DNA from: Sedimentibacter sp.
GTDB lineage: Bacteria > Bacillota > Clostridia > Tissierellales > Sedimentibacteraceae
Direction: 5' to 3'
Assembly: GCA_018436705.1 (NCBI GenBank)
Contig: JAHDLA010000020.1
Location: 1 to 64,000, forward strand
Length of the DNA: 64,000 bases
A program made the translations under genes and the position numbers. Under the pieces are notes generated by a model, which was not told the origin of the DNA, made no database searches, and saw only the letters and a list, made by a program, of their open reading frames with translations. The first letter of the stretch is position 1. Every line of letters begins with the position of its first letter. Below are positions 59,688 to 64,000 of this stretch, in pieces.

Positions 59688-60874
59688 TGCAGAAGGTTGA
59701 TATACTGAATGGAAATAAGGCCGCTGCAATTGGTGCTTTAATGGCAAAACCAGGAGTTGTTGCAGCATATCCCATAACACCTCAGACTCCGGTTGTTGAA
59801 TATTTTTCTGAGTTTGTAGCAAACGGTGAAGTGGATACAGAAATCAGTGAGGTTGAATCGGAGCTTTCAGCCATGAGTATAGTTACAGGAGCCTCTTTAG
59901 CCGGATCAAGAACATTTACCGCAACGGCATCACAAGGTCTTGCATTGATGTATGAACCGTATTTCAGAGCTTCAACCTTGAGGCTTCCTATTGTAATGGC
60001 AGTTGTAAACAGAGAGATGATTTCTCCTCAAAGCGTATGGGGAGGGCAGCAGGACTCTATGTCGGTCAGAGACGCAGGATGGATTCAAATTTATGCCGAA
60101 GACAATCAGGAAATATTGGATCTTATTATACAGGCGTTTAGAATAGCCGAAGATAAAAGAGTGCTGTTACCGATAAATATATGCTATGATGGATTTTATC
60201 TGTCGCATATGACAGAAAGAGTGCTTGTTCCGGAGCAGGAAAGAGTTGATGAATTCCTTGGAACGTATAAACCTGAACATATTTTATTAGATCCTGAAAA
60301 GCCGATGGGTGTAGACCCGTTAACGAACGGTGTTCTTGTAATGGAATACAGACATAAACATTTAGCTGGACAGCAGAATGCATTGACAGTTTTGGACGAG
60401 GTAGATAAGGAATATGGAAGACTGTTCGGCAGAGAGTATGGCGGAGTTATTGAAGAGTATAGAATGGAAGATGCTGAATATGCACTTGTAACTGTCGGTT
60501 CAATGTCAGGTGCAGCAAAGGATGCAGTAGATAAGAAAAGAGAAGATGGAATTAAGGTAGGACTTACAAGAATGAGGATGATAAGACCTTTTCCTAAGGA
60601 AAGAGTATGCAAAGCTCTGTCAAAGGTTAAGAGCTTTGGAGTAATAGATAAAAATGTATCGTTTGGATGGAATACAGGAATTGTGTATCAGGAAGTGAAA
60701 TCTGCTATGTACGAAGGGGTTAATATTGTTCCTTCTGTGCCGTTTATAGGTGGTTTAGGCGGGGAAGATATATCTGTTGATATGATGCTTAATGCAGTTG
60801 ATAAAGTTGTTTCGGCAGCAGCAGACTGTAAAAATTCCGAATGTTTTTGGCTGATGAATGAGGAGGAGGCATAA
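59687..60874 (+). CDS. 2-oxoacid:ferredoxin oxidoreductase, alpha subunit
   Basis: A 395-residue alpha subunit. It has NGNKAAAIGALMAKPGVVAA, YPITPQTPVVEY, EVESELSAMS, and ATASQGLALMYE, the pyrimidine-binding half of the thiamine diphosphate site. VNREMISPQSVWGGQQDSMS is the family's substrate-loop region. The substrate could be pyruvate, 2-oxobutyrate or a branched 2-oxo acid; sequence by eye does not separate these. It starts within the delta stop (TAATG). Confidence 0.93.
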   Translation: MQKVDILNGNKAAAIGALMAKPGVVAAYPITPQTPVVEYFSEFVANGEVDTEISEVESELSAMSIVTGASLAGSRTFTATASQGLALMYEPYFRASTLRLPIVMAVVNREMISPQSVWGGQQDSMSVRDAGWIQIYAEDNQEILDLIIQAFRIAEDKRVLLPINICYDGFYLSHMTERVLVPEQERVDEFLGTYKPEHILLDPEKPMGVDPLTNGVLVMEYRHKHLAGQQNALTVLDEVDKEYGRLFGREYGGVIEEYRMEDAEYALVTVGSMSGAAKDAVDKKREDGIKVGLTRMRMIRPFPKERVCKALSKVKSFGVIDKNVSFGWNTGIVYQEVKSAMYEGVNIVPSVPFIGGLGGEDISVDMMLNAVDKVVSAAADCKNSECFWLMNEEEA

Positions 60875-60877
60875 CAT

Positions 60878-61783
60878 ATGAATATAATAGATAAATTAAG
60901 CTCTATGGAGGATATGGTGTCTCCGGGCATTTCAGCATGTGTAGGATGTAATGTAGAATTAACTCTTAGAACCTGTTTAAAAGTGTTAGGGCCTGATACT
61001 ATTTTAGCAATACCGCCAGGATGTATGGGAGGAGTTGGTGTTGTTGGATGGGACATGGAAACAGGAGCGAAAGTCCCAGTGTTTTTCCCGCTTCTTGATA
61101 ATGTGGCATCAATGCTTGCGGGGATTAAGATGCATTATGAAAAAGTTGGAAGGAAAGTAAATGTTGTAGCATTTGCAGGTGATGGGGCTTCAACAGATGC
61201 AGGTATGCAATGCTTGTCAGGCGCTGCAGAAAGAGGAGATAAAATCATATACATATGCTATGACAATGAAGGGTATATGAATACTGGTTATCAAAGAAGC
61301 AGTGCAACCACAAAATATTCTTTGACCAGCACTACACCGCTAGATAATAAAGGCCGCGGCGGAAAAAAACAAAATAAAAAGGACTTTCCTATGATTATGG
61401 CAATGCATGACATTCCTTATATGGCAACATGCAGTCCTGCATATATTCCGGATATGGTGGCAAAAGTTGAAAAAGCAATGGAAGCATCGGAAAGAGGTTT
61501 GGCATATCTTCATGTATTCAACCCCTGTCTTACGGGCTGGGGGATAAAACCGGAGCTAAGTATAGAAACATGCAGAATGTCTGTTGAAACAAATTTCTTT
61601 CCGCTGTATGAGGTAATTGATGGAAAGTTTAAAATAAGCAAGGAATTCAAAGATCCTAAACCGGTTAAGGAATACATTAAATATATGAAAAAATTTAAGC
61701 ACCTAAATGAAGATGAAGTAGATGAAATTCAGATGTTTGTTGATAAAAAATGGAATAGGTTAAAAAAACTGGCTGCTTTATAA
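60878..61783 (+). CDS. 2-oxoacid:ferredoxin oxidoreductase, beta subunit
   Basis: A 301-residue thiamine-diphosphate subunit. Cluster cysteines are in ISACVGCNVELTLRTC; PPGCMGG, the diphosphate/Mg motif GDGASTDAGMQCLSGAAERG and DNEGYMNTGYQRS follow. Together with gamma, delta and alpha it makes a complete enzyme. GAGGAGG precedes ATG, 3 bases after the alpha stop. Confidence 0.94.
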   Translation: MNIIDKLSSMEDMVSPGISACVGCNVELTLRTCLKVLGPDTILAIPPGCMGGVGVVGWDMETGAKVPVFFPLLDNVASMLAGIKMHYEKVGRKVNVVAFAGDGASTDAGMQCLSGAAERGDKIIYICYDNEGYMNTGYQRSSATTKYSLTSTTPLDNKGRGGKKQNKKDFPMIMAMHDIPYMATCSPAYIPDMVAKVEKAMEASERGLAYLHVFNPCLTGWGIKPELSIETCRMSVETNFFPLYEVIDGKFKISKEFKDPKPVKEYIKYMKKFKHLNEDEVDEIQMFVDKKWNRLKKLAAL

Positions 61784-61805
61784 TATGTAATATGTGAGGT
61801 GAATT

Positions 61806-63263
61806 ATGGATAACAATTTAAATGCTTTATTTAATCCAGAAAATATAGCTGTTGTAGGAGCTTCTTCAAATCCAACGAAAGCCGGCTATACCATACTAAA
61901 AAACCTTATAGAAATTGAATATCCAAAAAAAATATTCCCAATTAATGTAACTAAAAATAAAATATTGGGATTGAATTGCTATAAGAAAGTTTCAGATATT
62001 GAAGACACGGTAGAACTTGTTGTGTTAATTACTCCATCTGAAATGATTTATAGTATTATGGATGATATAAATAAAAGAATGATGCAAAGGAATGACATAA
62101 AGGTCATAGTCTGTGCCGCAGCAAATTTTGGAGAAACAAGGACTGAAGAAGGAATTCGAAGACAGAATTATCTTATAGATACTGCAAGGAAATATTGTAT
62201 TCGTGTTTTAGGCCCAAACTGTATTGGCGTTATAGACAATATAAATCGTGTGGATACTACTTTTGTTGAGACACTTCTTCCTAAGGAAACAAGAGGAAGG
62301 AGAGGTGGCATTAGTTTCATTTCCCAAAGCGGTTCGGTAGCTTCATCAATACTGATGGAAGGTGCGTCACAGCCTTTTCCGATTTCTATAAATAAGTTTG
62401 TGTCCATAGGCAATATGGCTGATGTTGATTTTGTTGACATATTGGAATATCTTGAGGAAGACTCAGATACAAAGGTAATCGGAATTTATATGGAAGGGTA
62501 TTCCGACGGTAAAAAATTAATCAGTACAATGGCAAGAATAGCAAAAAAGAAGCCAATTGTTGTACTTAAAGTTGGAAGAAGCTCGGTAGGTGCTAAAGCT
62601 GCAAATTCTCATACTGGTTCTTTGGCAGGATCTGATGATGTGTATAGTGCGGCATTTAAGCAATATGGTATAATCAGAGCATATTCCTTTGAAGAATTGA
62701 TGGATACCATGCAGGCGTTTAATTCATTACCTTTGCCGAATGATAACAATGTATTCATTCTTTCGCAGACAGGTGGTTTTGGAATTTACAGTACGGATGC
62801 TCTACTTGATGAAGGAAGCCTTAATATGCCTGTGGTTTCAGATAAAACAAAAAAGAATCTTATGGAATTGCTTCCTGATATGGCTAGTGTTTGTATACCT
62901 GAAGGTTATGCTGATATAACTGTTTCCGCAACTGTAAAGCAGCATGTGGAATCTTTGAGGATTGTTTTAGAGGATGATAATGTTGGCAGTGTAATATTTA
63001 TTACAGTTGTACCTACATTCCTTCCAAGCAAGGAACTTGCATCAGAATTGGTGAAATTATTGAAGAAAGAAAATAATGTAAAGAAACCTGTTCTCATAAA
63101 CATTATGTCTGGCAACTATGTTTGGGAAAGTCGCGTAATATTGGAGAAAAACGGTATAAGAACATATAGTAATCCTGCAAGATCCGTAAAGGTTCTAAAA
63201 AACATGTCTGAATATGCATTGTATCTTAAGGACATTAAAAAGGAGGAAGAAGTAAATGGATAA
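61806..63263 (+). CDS. Acyl-CoA ligase (ADP-forming), alpha subunit
   Basis: A 485-residue CoA-ligase alpha subunit of the NDP-forming acetyl-CoA synthetase family. It has a CoA-binding Rossmann domain (AVVGASSNPTKAGYTI), VLGPNCIGV and SQSGSVASSIL. The phosphorylated active-site histidine is His269 in NSHTGSLAGSDDV. The enzyme turns acyl-CoA, ADP and phosphate into the free acid, CoA and ATP. It directly follows the oxidoreductase genes, making a one-step ATP route with no phosphotransacylase or kinase. It overlaps the beta gene by 8 bases. Confidence 0.92.
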   Translation: MDNNLNALFNPENIAVVGASSNPTKAGYTILKNLIEIEYPKKIFPINVTKNKILGLNCYKKVSDIEDTVELVVLITPSEMIYSIMDDINKRMMQRNDIKVIVCAAANFGETRTEEGIRRQNYLIDTARKYCIRVLGPNCIGVIDNINRVDTTFVETLLPKETRGRRGGISFISQSGSVASSILMEGASQPFPISINKFVSIGNMADVDFVDILEYLEEDSDTKVIGIYMEGYSDGKKLISTMARIAKKKPIVVLKVGRSSVGAKAANSHTGSLAGSDDVYSAAFKQYGIIRAYSFEELMDTMQAFNSLPLPNDNNVFILSQTGGFGIYSTDALLDEGSLNMPVVSDKTKKNLMELLPDMASVCIPEGYADITVSATVKQHVESLRIVLEDDNVGSVIFITVVPTFLPSKELASELVKLLKKENNVKKPVLINIMSGNYVWESRVILEKNGIRTYSNPARSVKVLKNMSEYALYLKDIKKEEEVNG

Positions 63264-63915
63264 TTATTTAAATGAGCTGGATGCCAACAAACTTCTTTCG
63301 AGTTATAAAATACCTATGGCTAAAAGTTTCCTTTGTAAGAATGTGGATGAAGCTGTAAGCAATGCAAGGTATCTTAAATTTCCGGTAGTAATGAAGATAT
63401 TGTCATCAGATATTTTGCATAAAACAGATGCGGGATGTGTATTTGTAGATGTTAAAAATAAAGATGAACTCAGTGTTACATTTTATGAGATACTAGAAAA
63501 CGCAAAAAAGTATAATTCAGATGCAAAAATTGAAGGTATACTTATTCAGGAAATGGCTGAAAAAGGTTTAGAAATGATAATAGGAATGAAATATGACCAG
63601 CAGTTTGGACCGACTATAATGGTTGGGAGCGGAGGAATATATGTTGAAGTCTATAAAGATGTGTCATTGAGACTGCTGCCTATTAAGAGGATAGATGCTG
63701 AAAAAATGCTCAAGGAAATAAAAATCAGCAATGTATTAAAAGGCTTAAGAGGTAAAATATATGATGATGAAGCTATAATTGATGTGTTGCTTAAGGTTTC
63801 AAAAATGTGTTTGGAAAATCCTAGTATAAAAGAGATTGATATAAATCCGTTGTTTGTATATGAAAAGGGTATGGGAGCAAAGGGTGTTGATGCTTTGATA
63901 AAAATTACTATTTAA
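63256..63915 (+). CDS. Acyl-CoA ligase (ADP-forming), beta subunit
   Basis: A 219-residue ATP-grasp subunit. It shows FPVVMKILSSDILHKTDAGCV, LIQEMAEKGLEMIIGMK, QFGPTIMVGSGGIYVE and the metal-binding EIDINPLFVY. It is the separate ATP-binding partner of the alpha subunit; in many bacteria the two are fused. AAGGAGGAAG lies before ATG within the alpha gene. It is the last gene visible in the operon; no terminator is seen before the window ends. Confidence 0.92.
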   Translation: MDNYLNELDANKLLSSYKIPMAKSFLCKNVDEAVSNARYLKFPVVMKILSSDILHKTDAGCVFVDVKNKDELSVTFYEILENAKKYNSDAKIEGILIQEMAEKGLEMIIGMKYDQQFGPTIMVGSGGIYVEVYKDVSLRLLPIKRIDAEKMLKEIKISNVLKGLRGKIYDDEAIIDVLLKVSKMCLENPSIKEIDINPLFVYEKGMGAKGVDALIKITI

Positions 63916-64000
63916 TTTGAAATAACCGATTAATTTCATGAAGTGAAGGTTTATCATTTAAATTTGTAATTAGTTGAACACAAAAACGCTGGTTTAACCG
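63916..64000 (+). other. Window end after the microcompartment operon
   Basis: Eighty-five AT-rich bases; no gene, terminator or RNA recognised. The operon could continue beyond the window. Confidence 0.4.

Noticed and set aside
1..64000. CRISPR arrays, tRNA and rRNA genes, prophage, complete insertion sequences
   Set aside because: No regularly spaced repeats, no tRNA or rRNA signature and no complete transposase were seen when reading both strands; small RNAs cannot be excluded by eye.

Overview
This window is chromosomal DNA from an AT-rich, Gram-positive, strictly anaerobic bacterium. The evidence is Clostridia-like codon use, strong GGAGG-type ribosome binding sites, a 2-oxoacid:ferredoxin oxidoreductase, ADP-forming acyl-CoA ligase, citrate-lyase genes, GTP-type PEP carboxykinase and threonine breakdown through Tdh/Kbl. 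It best fits an amino-acid and organic-acid fermenter of the Clostridia/Tissierellia type. No rRNA, tRNA, CRISPR array, prophage or complete insertion sequence was seen, and I cannot name the genus.

Layout. (1) 0-17 kb: mostly housekeeping and transport: recQ, rsmI, a DUF554 membrane protein, an NhaC-type antiporter, a MarR/MFS pair with a clear operator, pckG, a SulP permease, truA, a CitA/CitB-like two-component system and a GntP permease. (2) 14.5-20.5 kb: a sigma-54 island. An enhancer-binding protein gene lies among three -24/-12 promoters and two copies of the same 30-bp palindromic element (TTAATCA-N16-TGATTAA). These drive a PanE-like dehydrogenase (probably with the GntP permease), a MaoC hydratase and a beta-keto acid cleavage enzyme. 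(3) 20.7-30.2 kb: a citrate-lyase-type operon with a malic enzyme, a 2-hydroxycarboxylate transporter, a two-subunit aconitase/isopropylmalate-isomerase-type dehydratase, citD, citE, a short citF, citC and a citX-citG fusion. (4) 30.3-42.2 kb: a Crp/Fnr regulator, then two GntR/FCD regulators flanking a TRAP transporter, a LarA-like protein, an aminotransferase, a RocB-like hydrolase and a D-2-hydroxyacid dehydrogenase. GTATAC palindromes precede the TRAP genes, the aminotransferase operon and also tdh-kbl. (5) 42.5-50.8 kb: a YhaO/YhaN-like nuclease/ATPase pair in which the nuclease has lost key residues, another metallophosphoesterase, tdh-kbl and ilvE.

(6) 50.9-63.9 kb: the most interesting region. 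A 12-gene operon encodes a bacterial microcompartment with hexamer, pentamer and permuted-tandem shell proteins. It has none of the usual cargo: no aldehyde dehydrogenase, alcohol dehydrogenase, phosphotransacylase, diol dehydratase or ethanolamine lyase. Instead it carries a class V PLP enzyme with a fused EutQ/EutT-like N-terminal segment, a hydantoinase/dihydropyrimidinase with an extra N-terminal ~85 residues, a four-subunit 2-oxoacid:ferredoxin oxidoreductase and a two-subunit ADP-forming acyl-CoA ligase. An NhaC-type transporter and a Crp/Fnr regulator lie next to it, and similar TGTAA-N6-TTACA sites precede both the transporter region and the shell operon. The simplest reading is uptake of a cyclic ureide or amide, ring opening, PLP chemistry giving a 2-oxo acid, oxidation to acyl-CoA with reduced ferredoxin, and ATP made directly by the ligase. 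The substrate is unknown. From memory, the set resembles loci catalogued as microcompartments of unknown function; I could not check this.

Where an upstream in-frame start had no ribosome binding site, the start was moved to the downstream codon with a well-spaced one. Functions rest on motifs read by eye, without database searches.
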